Origin: Gemmatimonadota bacterium
Lineage (GTDB): Bacteria; Gemmatimonadota; Gemmatimonadetes; Palauibacterales; KS3-K002
Direction: 5' to 3'
Assembly: GCA_020344015.1 (NCBI GenBank)
Contig: CP070812.1
Location: 2,909,609 to 2,973,608 of the forward strand
Length of the DNA: 64,000 nucleotides
The notes under the pieces are model-generated. The model was not told where the DNA came from and searched no databases. It worked only from the letters and a program-made list of their open reading frames with translations. Numbering within the stretch: the stretch's first letter is position 1; each line of letters starts with the position of its first letter. A program made the position numbers and the translations under genes. Shown here in pieces: positions 17,404-26,735 of this stretch.

Positions 17404-18531
17404 TCAGTGCTGCTGAGAGGTCCCGGCGAGGACGCCGTTGATCAATGCGCTGTGGAAGGCTTCCCGCTCCTCGATGTTCGGCATGTGCGACGAATTCTCG
17501 AAGAAGAAGATCTGTTTGGCTGGCGCCTGCAGCGCGGCCAGGTATTCCTGGACCAGCACGGCGGGGGTCTTGTAGTCGAACCTCCCGGCGAGGAAGTAGA
17601 TGGGAATGTCGAACGCGGGCAACTGGTTGATAAGGTCCAGTGTGTACAGCCAAGTCTGGTCGGAGAGGAGCAGCGACGAGGCGTAGAGCGCCCGCCAGTT
17701 GTCGTCGTTGGCGATATTTGCCGGCGTGTACTCCGTGGCTGCCCTCAGGCTGTCGACCAGTGCGGGGTACTGCGACGTGTCGTGAAGGTCGCCGTAGCCG
17801 AATTCCTCGAGCCAGTAGAAGAGCGTGCCCATCTGATCCCAGTCGACGGGATCCACTTGCATTCCCGATAGCGACTGGATCGCCTCTTGGTGGCCCAGCT
17901 CGCTTGCTTTGGCGAGAGCGGCTTCGTGCGCCACTCTGACACCCCGCTCGGCGTTGACCGCCTGCCCGATCCCTATGTAGGCATGAAGCAGCTCAGGGTG
18001 ATCTCGGGCGGTGAAGGCGCCAAGTATCGATCCCCATGAGATCCCCATCAGATACACTTTTTCCTGCCCGAAGCGTTCTCTCATCATCATAATGAGATCG
18101 TGCGTGTCCGAGAGCATCTGCTCAAGGGTGATCGACCCAGGATCGATGCCGGCATAATACGACTTCCCGCAGCCTCGCTGGTCCCACGTCACCATCGTGA
18201 AATGCCGCTCCAGACCGCCCATCGAGTACTTGGCATAAGGGATTCCGGGGCTTCCCGGTCCGCCGTGTAGAAAGATCAATATCGGATTGTCTACGTCATA
18301 CCCCCGAATGAGGATCCACTGCTCAACACCCCCCAGCATCACCGGCTCCAATGAAGCGATCCCGTTCTCACTGAGGATTGGCGCGGTGTAGCTGCCGTCC
18401 CGCGCCGGGTTGTCGGGCCCACCATATACCGTCAGCCCGGTGGGTGAAGTTGCCTCTGAGCATCCGGCAAGAACGAAGAGAAATGGGATTACCCAGCCCG
18501 CGTGAGCGGCGGCGCGTCGCGTTCGATTCAT
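17404..18531 (-). CDS. Proline iminopeptidase-like alpha/beta hydrolase lipoprotein
   Basis: 375 aa. The signal peptide ends in a lipobox (LAGC, Cys24), predicting a lipid-anchored enzyme. Alpha/beta-hydrolase features: the oxyanion motif HGGPG (89-93), WDQRGCGKSYY as in S33 prolyl aminopeptidases, and the nucleophile elbow GISWGS with Ser165. A C-terminal His in SSHMPNIEE completes the triad. S33 enzymes remove N-terminal proline or act on small esters and amides. Lies between the M20 remnant and the intact M20 gene, all on the minus strand, which fits a peptide-scavenging group. Confidence 0.85.
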   Translation of the reverse strand: MNRTRRAAAHAGWVIPFLFVLAGCSEATSPTGLTVYGGPDNPARDGSYTAPILSENGIASLEPVMLGGVEQWILIRGYDVDNPILIFLHGGPGSPGIPYAKYSMGGLERHFTMVTWDQRGCGKSYYAGIDPGSITLEQMLSDTHDLIMMMRERFGQEKVYLMGISWGSILGAFTARDHPELLHAYIGIGQAVNAERGVRVAHEAALAKASELGHQEAIQSLSGMQVDPVDWDQMGTLFYWLEEFGYGDLHDTSQYPALVDSLRAATEYTPANIANDDNWRALYASSLLLSDQTWLYTLDLINQLPAFDIPIYFLAGRFDYKTPAVLVQEYLAALQAPAKQIFFFENSSHMPNIEEREAFHSALINGVLAGTSQQH

Positions 18532-18748
18532 CGGTGACCTCCTCGAAACATCGGTCGTCCGGTGCGGCGAGGAAAAACGGCTGCGTTACGACGTGACAAC
18601 GATGGTCAAGTAACATGCCCATCGTTCAAACGTGCAAAGACCGCTTTCGCACTGACCTCTCGGACTCTGCGGCCGTGTCTCATGGCAACGACGAACGTGT
18701 CGAGCCCGCACGACCGTCGAACGGGTCGAGATATCCGGTGTGTCGGGT
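18532..18748. other. Intergenic region between hydrolase and M20 genes
   Basis: 217 bases. On the minus strand a TTGACC (18604-18609) lies about 75 bases before the hydrolase ATG and could be a -35 box, but no good -10 is visible. Nothing else recognised. Confidence 0.25.
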
Positions 18749-19993
18749 TCAGTGGCGCTCGAGATAATCGAGGAGCAGCGCGGCCATCACCTTCGCACCG
18801 ACGAAGATAGATTCCTCATCGGCCACGAAGTCGGGACTGTGTGGCATGCCGGAGGTGCCGGCCGCGCTGTTCGAGACGCCGAGCCAGTACATCGCACCCG
18901 GGATGCGCTGCTGGTAGTAGGCGAAATCTTCGCCGAAGTACGGCGTTATCTCGTTGATCTCGAGCAGCCCCTCCGGGCCGACAACGGAGCGGATCGCTGC
19001 TAGGGTGCTTCGCACCAGTTCCGGATCGTTGACCATGTCGGGGAGAACCTGCTCTTCGTAGTCAAGCTCGTGAGAGACGCCGTCCAGGCTGAGTGCGGCC
19101 AGCCGCTCTGCGATTCCTTCCTTGGCGCGGGCGCGCGCAGCGGGGCTCCCGGCTCTCACCATGCCCGAGATAACCCGGGTGCCGCGCTCCGGGTCCGCCG
19201 TCGGCCTGCCGATCATCGCCAGGACGTAGTCGGTGGGTGCGACGGCATCGCCCGTGCTCACCGCGCTGATCGCCCGGGCATAGTCTCGAGCGGCGTCACT
19301 CAGGTCGCCCGCACCGCGCAGCGTCACGGTGACTTGGTCGAGGCCGGGTAGCGCCGGCCCTTCCACGCTTCCGATCTGGCCAACTTCGAGTGGTGCGGAG
19401 TGGAACGCGAAGATCGCCTCAGGTGCGGGGTCCTCGAGTACCCCGTCCCCGATCATCGCGAGGGCGCCTTGAATGTTCTCCTCGGCGGGCTGAAAGATGA
19501 ACTTCACCGTCCCGGGCAACTCGTCTCGGATGGCCGTGAGCGCCTCGGCGATACCCAGGGCAACGACCGTGTGTATGTCGTGTCCGCAGATGTGGCGGAC
19601 TCCGGGCGTCTGGGAGGCGAAGGGTACGGGATCAGGTGCATTCGAGTAGACCGCGTCCACGTCGGCTCGGTAAGCTACTGTCAGACCAGGCTTTGCGCCC
19701 TTCAGAAGGCCCACGACCCCGTGCCCCCCAACACCCGTCTGCACCTCGAGACCCAGCGAGCGCAGCCGCTCCGCCACGACCCCGGCCGTCCGCTCCTCCT
19801 GGCCGGAGACTTCCGGATGTCTGTGGATGTCGCGGCGAACCTCTGTGAGACCCTCGCGCACTTTCTCCAGGTGGCGCTCGATCTGCTCCATCAGTGTCCC
19901 GCTCTGAGCGTATGCCGTTGTTACACTCCAGGTCGGTATCAAAAGTGTCAGAGTCAGAGCCCCGGCGTTGATCGTACGGTATGTGCAGCCCAT
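18749..19993 (-). CDS. Exported M20 family metallopeptidase (amidohydrolase)
   Basis: 414 aa from the ATG at 19993, which has GGAGA eight bases upstream; the open frame's earlier start adds 12 residues without support. A signal peptide ends near AYAQS. M20D features follow: HRHPEVSGQEERTA, the metal-binding CGHDIHT, the QPAEEN with catalytic Glu, and a late FGEDFAYYQQRIPG and GMPHSPDF. Enzymes of this family hydrolyse N-acyl amino acids or dipeptides (hippurate/IAA-amino-acid type). Being exported, it probably acts in the periplasm. Its 3' end is echoed at 17310-17400. Confidence 0.88.
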   Translation of the reverse strand: MGCTYRTINAGALTLTLLIPTWSVTTAYAQSGTLMEQIERHLEKVREGLTEVRRDIHRHPEVSGQEERTAGVVAERLRSLGLEVQTGVGGHGVVGLLKGAKPGLTVAYRADVDAVYSNAPDPVPFASQTPGVRHICGHDIHTVVALGIAEALTAIRDELPGTVKFIFQPAEENIQGALAMIGDGVLEDPAPEAIFAFHSAPLEVGQIGSVEGPALPGLDQVTVTLRGAGDLSDAARDYARAISAVSTGDAVAPTDYVLAMIGRPTADPERGTRVISGMVRAGSPAARARAKEGIAERLAALSLDGVSHELDYEEQVLPDMVNDPELVRSTLAAIRSVVGPEGLLEINEITPYFGEDFAYYQQRIPGAMYWLGVSNSAAGTSGMPHSPDFVADEESIFVGAKVMAALLLDYLERH

Positions 19994-20478
19994 GGTGGTC
20001 GTCTCCAGATGCTGTATCGGTCTCGACACTACGACCGGCTGCGACCGACAGTTTCGCTCGCATTATGTTCCAGCGACGGCCGGGCCTGTACTGCACAAAA
20101 GGAACGCGTGTTTACTGTTCGTGAGGCGGCCTGCACGAACGGTCCCACCACTCGCGTCGTGTGTACCGTGCAGGTCTTCTCCTTGCCTCCAACCTCAGTT
20201 GTTGCAGCGAGTTACGTCGCCGGCCCGGCCCCGCCTTTCGCCGGTCCGCGAGCGGTACGTGTGCACGCATTGCTGCGTCGAGAAACGTGTCGGACCCCTC
20301 GCAAATTTCTGCGATCGTAAAACGGCCAGGACCGTTAGCACGAGTGCGGGGTAGGTGTTAGGTGAGCGGCCCTCCTCGTGCTCACCGCCCACTTTCCCTC
20401 TCCACACATCTCCTTGCCGAACGGAATGGGCATTCGTCCTTTGCCGCGACAAGCACTGCCCGCCAGGAGAAGAAAAAG
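19994..20478. other. 485-base intergenic region
   Basis: Lies between divergent genes. I see no convincing ORF. A small hairpin (GGTGAGC with GCTCACC, within about 20360-20387) is present. Composition looks somewhat less GC-rich than the flanks, and the region may contain the promoters of both neighbours. Confidence 0.3.
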
Positions 20479-21024
20479 ATGCTCCGCGCTGTGTCCCTCC
20501 TAGTAGCGATCGCCACCGCTCTCGCATGCTCGGCACCGTCGTCCTCCATGCGACCATCTCCCTCGGCCCGCGTATCGGCGGACACGACCTGGCTCGATCA
20601 CCCCACTCCCATGCTCACCATGGAAGCTCTCGAGCAGCTAGTGGAGCTGTGGGCCGAACGGAGGTATGCGGGCGCCTGTCTCCGCGGTGGGGTCACCGAT
20701 CGAGATGGTGTCGGCAGAGTAGCCGAAGTCACGCAAGTGTCGCCGGCTGTCTATCCAAGTCGTTGCCCCGCAAGAGGATACATCGGCGTGGTCCTCTTCT
20801 TCGATGCCAAGCAGGCCCGGCTCGCCGAAGCGAACGAACTGACCTGCCGGATGCTTATCCAGCATCCCGAATGGGGTGTCGTCGGCGCCGTTAGCGGGCT
20901 TACCTACACGGTCCTCCGCGACCCCGAGGGTAACGTAGTCGGAGAGGGGCCGGCCCCGGTCGCCTGGTTCTGCGGCTGGATCCGCAACGGACCGACCGTT
21001 GTGACCGCGGCTTCGACCTCCTGA
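20479..21024 (+). CDS. Small lipoprotein of unknown function
   Basis: 181 aa from the ATG at 20479, which is preceded by AGGAGAAG; the earlier in-frame start would place 39 unlikely residues ahead of a clear signal peptide. Lipobox LACS predicts lipidation. The mature part has several cysteines (YAGACLRGG, SRCPARG, ELTCRML, WFCGWI) and no domain I recognise. Alternating strands such as YIGVVLFFDAK and LTYTVLRDPEGNVV suggest a compact beta-rich periplasmic protein. Confidence 0.65.
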   Translation: MLRAVSLLVAIATALACSAPSSSMRPSPSARVSADTTWLDHPTPMLTMEALEQLVELWAERRYAGACLRGGVTDRDGVGRVAEVTQVSPAVYPSRCPARGYIGVVLFFDAKQARLAEANELTCRMLIQHPEWGVVGAVSGLTYTVLRDPEGNVVGEGPAPVAWFCGWIRNGPTVVTAASTS

Positions 21025-21059
21025 AGCTGTCACTGCCCTGGCGCGCAGTTCCCCTGTAA

Positions 21060-21089
21060 GCTAGTTCAAGCAACAGTTTGTCTGTGTCG
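21060..21089 (+). promoter_or_regulatory. 30-bp motif shared with 4441-4470
   Basis: GCTAGTTCAAGCAACAGTTT... lies about 80 bases before the SurE ATG and matches 22 of 30 bases with the motif upstream of the TPR gene at 4527. Possibly a shared regulator site or promoter element. Confidence 0.3.
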
Positions 21090-21169
21090 TAGCACACTGA
21101 CCATCGAGTACGCGTGTGTACAGATTGTATGGTCGTGGGCTTAGTACGTCTGCTAGAGGAGAGAAGGCG

Positions 21170-22138
21170 ATGAAGCTTGGTCGGTCGAAGTCGTGGCTGG
21201 GTCTCTGCTGGGCGGGACTGTTCGTATTTCTGTCGCAGCCGTGCTGTGTCGGTTGGCTCAGGGCACAGACGGCCAGCTCGGAGCAAGAGCGTCCTCTGAG
21301 AATCGTCATAACCAACGACGACGGCGTCGAAGAGCTGCAGGACCGCGTGGCTCCGCTGGCTCGGACCCTGGCGGGTTTCGCAGAGGTCTACGTCGTCATC
21401 CCGGCCCAGAATCGCAGCGGCACGACACATCACATGAGCCTCTCGATGGGCAAACGGTCTCTGGAATCGGAGCTGATCTGGTCGGGCCCGTTTGAAGAGG
21501 GCGGCAGGCGCGTCGAGGTGCACGTGGTCGACGGATACCCGGCAGACTGTGTGGCGCTGGCGCTGGGCGGCATCCTGAGGGACGATCCGCCGGACCTCGT
21601 CATCTCCGGGCCGAACGGCGGCCCCAACCTCGGCCCGGCGTGGTTCGGTTCCGGTACCATTGGCGCGGCGCGCATCGCGGCGATCATCGGCGTCCCGGCC
21701 ATCGCCATCTCCGGATTGGACGATAGCGAGGAGGAAGCGGTGCAGGCGCTGGCCGACTGGGTCGCGCAGCTGGCTCGCAGCGAGCTCGCACTGGGGCTGG
21801 AGGCTGGGCAGTACCTGACGGTCGCCCTGCCGCAGAAGTTACCGTCGGAGATCAAGGGCATCCGCGTCGCGCCCCGCGCCTCAGGGTTGGGAGGCCGCTA
21901 TTTCGAGAAGGCGCCGCCGCTCATCGGCGAGGGCGAAGAGGGTCCCAGACAGGTCTGGTTGCTTCAGGTGCCCGAGATGACCGAGCTGCCGCCCGGCGCG
22001 ACCGACGTCCTCTACTATATCCAGGACTACATTGTCCTTACTCCCATGCGGGCCGACGAGCACGACTACGCGTTCATGGACGAGCTGCGAGGCAGGCTGG
22101 GCGAGCTACCGGCCTGGCCGCCGGAAGAGAGGCCCTAG
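21170..22138 (+). CDS. surE: Exported SurE-like 5'/3'-nucleotidase
   Basis: 322 aa from the ATG at 21170 (AGAGGAGAG upstream). A signal peptide (~residues 8-33, ending RAQT) precedes a complete SurE core: IVITNDDG with Asp50-Asp51, AQNRSGTTHHMS, SGPNGGPNLG and SGTIGAARIAAIIGVPAIAISG (in pieces). SurE dephosphorylates nucleoside monophosphates and polyphosphate with a divalent metal. Most SurE proteins are cytoplasmic, so this exported version is unusual and suggests nucleotide scavenging in the periplasm (inference). The C-terminal ~60 residues are longer than in minimal SurE. Confidence 0.85.
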   Translation: MKLGRSKSWLGLCWAGLFVFLSQPCCVGWLRAQTASSEQERPLRIVITNDDGVEELQDRVAPLARTLAGFAEVYVVIPAQNRSGTTHHMSLSMGKRSLESELIWSGPFEEGGRRVEVHVVDGYPADCVALALGGILRDDPPDLVISGPNGGPNLGPAWFGSGTIGAARIAAIIGVPAIAISGLDDSEEEAVQALADWVAQLARSELALGLEAGQYLTVALPQKLPSEIKGIRVAPRASGLGGRYFEKAPPLIGEGEEGPRQVWLLQVPEMTELPPGATDVLYYIQDYIVLTPMRADEHDYAFMDELRGRLGELPAWPPEERP

Positions 22139-22164
22139 GCCGCATCGTCCCCGAAAACAGGGCT

Positions 22165-22193
22165 GACGGCGGAATCCCGAGGGTTCCGCCGTC
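22165..22193 (+). terminator. Hairpin terminator after surE
   Basis: GACGGCGGAA (22165-22174) pairs perfectly with TTCCGCCGTC (22184-22193), with a further CCC/GGG inside, 27 bases after the surE stop. The following bases are only mildly T-rich (GCCATTTCC). Confidence 0.6.
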
Positions 22194-22343
22194 GCCATTT
22201 CCGCCCCCCCAACCCATGCCTCCGCTTGATTCCCGCTTGATGACGCCTCGCCATCGTAGGTCCAGCGAGTTCCGCTCGCTTCGGCCGTGACCTAGGAGGA
22301 AGCCGGCCGGAGAGGATGTACCAAGGGACGGAGGCGCCGCCCG

Positions 22344-24833
22344 ATGAAAGACCTACGAGACAGGTACTTCCGCTGGTTGGTCGAGCACCGGATAGAGGTG
22401 CTGGCGCTCAACGTTGCCCTGTTCCTTATCGTCGCCGTCGGCGCCGGTCGCGTGCCGATCGACTACACCATGGAGCAGTTCTTCCCCGGTTGGGGGCCCG
22501 AGCGGGAACGGTACGACCGCTACAAGCAGAGCTTCCACAAAGAGGACGCGCAGATCTCTGTCTTCTGGAAGGACTCGCGGCCGCCTGGGGTCGCCCTCTA
22601 TCGCGACCTGCAACAGGCGGCCCGCTACTTCGAGGAGGCCGGCCTTCTCGGCGTTCAGTGGGTCGGCAGCGTCGAGGTGGCAGAGGTCGTGGAGGAAGAC
22701 GGCGAGAGCATCCTGCACGTGCATACGCTGATTGAAGAAGAACGGCTGAGCGACGCGTACGTCCGCCGGGTCCTGGCCGAGCACCGGGACGACGATCTCT
22801 ATCGCGGCTACCTGTGGAATGCGGAGCAGACTGTGTTCGCGATCCACGGGACCCTCGATCCGCGCGACATGGAGGACGACCAGAGGCGGCGCGAGATCGA
22901 CGAGACGCTGCAGAGCGAGTTGGAGGCGCTTGCCGGCGACAGAGCTGAGTTCGCGCTGAGCGGGGTTCCCATCACCCGCTCGCGCATCCCCAAGCTGCTC
23001 GATGAGGATCAACGCCTGTTCGTTGGGGCCGGCCTGCTCGTATTCCTCGCGGTCCTCTTCTTCTTCTTCCGTCACCTGGGTCAAGTTGTTTTGTGTCTGG
23101 CCTCCGTCGTGCCGGCCTACCTGAGCACGGTGGCGTTGATCGGTCTCGCCGGGAAGCCGGTCACGGTCTTGACCGGCTTCATCCCGATCATCGTCCTGGT
23201 GGTCGGGGGTAGTGACATCGTTCACCTGCTGTCGCGCTATCGGCAACTGCGAGCGCAGCAGACCGGTAACGCCGACGCGGTCGTGTCGGCCTTCTCCGAA
23301 CTCGTGACGCCTTGCTTTTATACGTCTTTGACCACGGCGATCGGGTTCCTGAGCCTGGTGGGCACGCGGATCGGGATCGTGATGGACTTCGGCATTTTCA
23401 CCGCCGTGGCGATTTTCCTGACCTACGGGTTCAGCATGACGTTGCTCCCCGTGCTCTTGAGCTTCTATACGAGGAGGCGCTTCAACGATCGCGGACTGCA
23501 GGCCCCCTGGGCTCGCTGGATCGTCGATGGCGCCGCGGGGTTGGCGGTGCGGCCGGCGCGCAAAGTCCTCGTCGCCTTCGCTATCGTGGCGCTCATCGGT
23601 GCCGGTCTGGGCCTGTCGCTGCGCGTCGACTCCTATCTGATCGATGATCTCAAGAAGAGCGCCGGGGTCAGGCGCGACTTGATCTGGGTCGAGGAAAACG
23701 GATTCGGGATCTATCAGGTCGTGCTGTTCCTAGGCCAGACGGACGAGCGGCCGCTTCATCATCCCGAGGCGCTCCGCTGGATGGAGGGGTTTCAGGAGTA
23801 CGTGGCCAGCGAGCCCGCCGTCGTGAACTCGTTTGCGCTACCTGGTCTGCTCAGGCAGCTGCGGCGCGCGGCATTGGACGGTGATGGTGCGGACGAGGCG
23901 CTCCCCGCGACGGTCGAGGAGGCGGGCCAACTCATCTTCCTGGCCGAGTTGCAGGACGCCGACTTCTTCAGCGACGTGTACCGCGAGCTGGACGGCGAGG
24001 CACAGGTGATCGTCATGGTGCGGGATGCGGGGTCGCGAGTCATGCTGCCGTTTCTGCGCAGGGTCGATCGGTACCTGGAGTCGAATCCGCCGCCTGTAGG
24101 GAGCGCTTACTCGACGGGCACGGTGAAGCTGATCCAGAACTACTCGGCCCAGGTACTGAGGAACTTCGGCCCGAGCCTGGTCATCGCCATCGTCCTTATC
24201 TTCGCGGTCATGAGCTTCATGTTCCGCTCACTGAGGCACGGGCTGGTCGCGCTGATCCCCAACTTCTTCCCGCTGCTGGTCCTGCTGGCCGTGATGAAGA
24301 TCGCCGGCTTTGCCCTCAAGCCCTCCACGATCCTCGTCTGCTCGATCTCGTTCGGGCTGGCCGTCGACGACACGATCCACGTGCTCAGCCGCTTCCGGCG
24401 CGCGATAGGTGAGGGGATGCAAACACGGCCTGCTCTGCGGACTGCCGTCCGCGACACGGGCCCGGCGATCCTCATGACGACGCTGATCGTCAGTGCCGGC
24501 TTCTCGCTGCTGATGGGGTCACGCTTCGAGGTTCTTTTCCTGGTCGGTTTCATGACGATGGTGAGCGCGATCACCGCGGTCACAGCCGACCTGTTCGTGT
24601 TCCCGGCGATCATCGCCGCCGCCTGGCGGAAATCAGAACGACGATCGCACGCTTCGAAAGAGACGCAGGAGGCGTTCGCTCATGAACATAGATACATCGA
24701 GGTTGCAGATGCTGCGCCGTCTGGGCTGGTGCGCCGTGTTGATCCTGCCATTGGCGGACTCGTCACCGACCCCGGCCCAGACGGCGGAGGAGCGTGGACT
24801 GGCCATTGCTCGCGAGGCCGAGCGGCGCAGTAG
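22344..24833 (+). CDS. RND/MMPL superfamily transporter
   Basis: 829 aa with about 12 membrane helices in two halves. Helix 1 lies at ~17-32, a large periplasmic domain at ~35-215, a helix bundle at ~225-425 containing GGSDIVHLLSRYR, a second periplasmic domain at ~430-600, and the last bundle with GLAVDDTIHVLSRFRRA. These two Asp-containing motifs are the signature of the MMPL/HpnN-like branch. It probably exports lipids or other hydrophobic molecules with the two downstream genes. Odd: the last ~50 residues are encoded over the first 152 bases of the next gene, with no transporter character, so the native stop may have been lost. Confidence 0.85.
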   Translation: MKDLRDRYFRWLVEHRIEVLALNVALFLIVAVGAGRVPIDYTMEQFFPGWGPERERYDRYKQSFHKEDAQISVFWKDSRPPGVALYRDLQQAARYFEEAGLLGVQWVGSVEVAEVVEEDGESILHVHTLIEEERLSDAYVRRVLAEHRDDDLYRGYLWNAEQTVFAIHGTLDPRDMEDDQRRREIDETLQSELEALAGDRAEFALSGVPITRSRIPKLLDEDQRLFVGAGLLVFLAVLFFFFRHLGQVVLCLASVVPAYLSTVALIGLAGKPVTVLTGFIPIIVLVVGGSDIVHLLSRYRQLRAQQTGNADAVVSAFSELVTPCFYTSLTTAIGFLSLVGTRIGIVMDFGIFTAVAIFLTYGFSMTLLPVLLSFYTRRRFNDRGLQAPWARWIVDGAAGLAVRPARKVLVAFAIVALIGAGLGLSLRVDSYLIDDLKKSAGVRRDLIWVEENGFGIYQVVLFLGQTDERPLHHPEALRWMEGFQEYVASEPAVVNSFALPGLLRQLRRAALDGDGADEALPATVEEAGQLIFLAELQDADFFSDVYRELDGEAQVIVMVRDAGSRVMLPFLRRVDRYLESNPPPVGSAYSTGTVKLIQNYSAQVLRNFGPSLVIAIVLIFAVMSFMFRSLRHGLVALIPNFFPLLVLLAVMKIAGFALKPSTILVCSISFGLAVDDTIHVLSRFRRAIGEGMQTRPALRTAVRDTGPAILMTTLIVSAGFSLLMGSRFEVLFLVGFMTMVSAITAVTADLFVFPAIIAAAWRKSERRSHASKETQEAFAHEHRYIEVADAAPSGLVRRVDPAIGGLVTDPGPDGGGAWTGHCSRGRAAQ

Positions 24834-25500
24834 CGGTTACACCGACTACACAGCGCGCTTGACTATGGTGCTCCGCACCCGCGACGGCAGGGAGCGGACA
24901 CGCGAGATGCGGGTGAGCGGCCTGGCGATGAACGGTGACGGCGACAGGACGCTGATCGTCTTCGAGAATCCTCGGGATCTGGACGGCACCGCTCTTCTTA
25001 CCTTCAGCCACCCGCAGGAGAGCGACGACCAGTGGCTGTACCTACCGTCGCTGAAGCGGGTAAAGCGAATCGCGGCGGGCAATCGGGCGGGCTCGTTCAT
25101 GGGAAGCGAGTTCGCCTACGAGGACATCGGTTCGCAGGAAGTCGACAAGTTCACGTACCGCTACGCTGGCGATGAGACGCTGGACGACGACGAGACGTTC
25201 GTGGTGGAGCGCCGGCCGGTGGACTCGAGCTCGGGCTATTCGCGGCAGACGGTTTGGGTGGACCAGGAAGGGTACCGACCCCTGCGCATCGACTACTACG
25301 ACAAAAACGGCGAGCTGCTGAAGACGTTGCTCTTCACCGGGTACCGCCACATCGCCGGCACGTATTGGCGGGCGGACCAGATGACGATGACCAACCACCA
25401 GACCGGGCGAACGACGACGTTGACCTGGAGCGATTACGCGTTCGACACGGGTCTGAGCGAGCGAGACTTCAGCCCCAACGGGCTGGCGCGTGCGAGGTAG
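24682..25500 (+). CDS. LolA-like outer membrane lipoprotein-sorting protein
   Basis: 272 aa. AGGAGG lies nine bases before the ATG. The signal peptide ends near PTPAQT. The mature protein resembles the LolA_like family (PF17131): SSGYTDYTARLTMVLRTRDG, then LLTFSHPQESDDQWLYLPSL and RKRIAAGNRAGSFMGSEFAYED-type sequence (here VKRIAAGNRAGSFMGSEF). Such periplasmic half-barrels bind lipid and pair with RND transporters. It lies inside the 3' end of the transporter frame and 2 bases before the beta-barrel gene, forming one operon. Confidence 0.85.
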   Translation: MNIDTSRLQMLRRLGWCAVLILPLADSSPTPAQTAEERGLAIAREAERRSSGYTDYTARLTMVLRTRDGRERTREMRVSGLAMNGDGDRTLIVFENPRDLDGTALLTFSHPQESDDQWLYLPSLKRVKRIAAGNRAGSFMGSEFAYEDIGSQEVDKFTYRYAGDETLDDDETFVVERRPVDSSSGYSRQTVWVDQEGYRPLRIDYYDKNGELLKTLLFTGYRHIAGTYWRADQMTMTNHQTGRTTTLTWSDYAFDTGLSERDFSPNGLARAR

Positions 25501-25502
25501 AG

Positions 25503-26657
25503 ATGTCGACGGCGGTTCGAGTCGGGGTCCGGGCGTTTGGCGTGGCTGCCCTGGCGCTTGGGTTCGCGGCGCAGGGTCTGCTGGCCCAGTGGCGCGCCGA
25601 GGTCACCGGCGAGGGCCGGCTATTCGGACCGGCGTACGAGACGGCGCTCGTATTAGATGCCGAGTTTCAGCACACGTGGGATCGCGGACGGCAGATTTTG
25701 AGGGTCGAACCGTACGTGCGTTGGGACCCGAGCGGTGAGCGCAACCGCATCGACTTCGTCGAGCTGGCCTGGGCGTACTTCTGGGAGCGGTGGGAGTTGA
25801 AAGCGGGCCTGCGGGAGGTCTTCTGGGGCGTCAGCGAGTCGCGGCACCTGGTGGATGTCATCAACCAGCGTGATCTCGTCGTCGGCGGTCAGGGCTACTT
25901 GAAGCTGGGCCAACCGATGCTGGCGCTGGCCACAGTGCAGAGCTGGGGAACCGTCGAGTTCATCCTGATGCCGTGGTTTCGGGAGCGGAGGTTCGACGGG
26001 CGCGCCGGGCAACTGTGGTCGACAACCCCGGTGGACGCGACTCAGCCTGTCTACAAGTCAGGTGCGAGAAACACGCGTCTGGACTGGGCGATCCGCTGGT
26101 CGCACACGGTCGGTGACTGGGACTTCGGTCTCTCGCACCTCTCGGGTACGCGCCGCGAGCCGGGTTTTCTGCCTGGAGAGGATGCGTCCGGCAGAGCGGT
26201 CTTGGTGCCCTACTATGATGTGGTGGACCAGACCGGCGTCGATGTTCAGTGGACGAGGGGAAATTGGCTGTGGAAGCTGGAGGCCGTCACGCTGAACCCG
26301 ACGACCGGCCGTTACCTCGCGGCGGCCGGCGGTCTCGAGTACGCCTTCGCCGACTACTTCAGCGTTTTCGCCGAGTATCTGTTCGACAGCCGCGGTAGCG
26401 CGGCGACGACCTCTTTTGCCGATGACCTCTTCGTCGGCGCGCGCCTGCTGCTGCAGGACGGTCAGCTGCAGGGCGGCGCCTTCGTCGACCGCGAGACGTC
26501 GAACAGCGTGCTCAGGCTGGCGCTCACCTGGCGGCTCGGTTCGTCCGCGACTTTGGCTGTAGAAGCTGGGTCTTTCCTGGGAGACGAATCGCTCGAGCCC
26601 GCCTTCGCGCCGCGCCAGCACGACTACCTGTCCCTCGCTGTGACGCGCTACTTCTGA
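25503..26657 (+). CDS. Outer-membrane beta-barrel partner of the RND/LolA-like system
   Basis: 384 aa from the ATG at 25503, two bases after the LolA-like stop; the open frame begins far upstream but the signal peptide (cleaved near LLAQW) sits at this ATG. The protein is a repetitive beta-barrel sequence (FVELAWAYFWERWELKAGLR, WAIRWSHTVGDWDFGLSHLS, YLSLAVTRYF) with a C-terminal Phe as usual for BAM substrates. Similar barrels (DUF1302-like) accompany MMPL transporters with a DUF1329 or LolA-like protein. It may be the outer-membrane end of an export route. Confidence 0.75.
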   Translation: MSTAVRVGVRAFGVAALALGFAAQGLLAQWRAEVTGEGRLFGPAYETALVLDAEFQHTWDRGRQILRVEPYVRWDPSGERNRIDFVELAWAYFWERWELKAGLREVFWGVSESRHLVDVINQRDLVVGGQGYLKLGQPMLALATVQSWGTVEFILMPWFRERRFDGRAGQLWSTTPVDATQPVYKSGARNTRLDWAIRWSHTVGDWDFGLSHLSGTRREPGFLPGEDASGRAVLVPYYDVVDQTGVDVQWTRGNWLWKLEAVTLNPTTGRYLAAAGGLEYAFADYFSVFAEYLFDSRGSAATTSFADDLFVGARLLLQDGQLQGGAFVDRETSNSVLRLALTWRLGSSATLAVEAGSFLGDESLEPAFAPRQHDYLSLAVTRYF

Positions 26658-26735
26658 ACTCGCCGGGGCGCTTGCCACGTCCTATCTTGCACCACAGGCC
26701 ACAGCCATCTCCATGCAAGCCCAGGGGAGGCAGCC

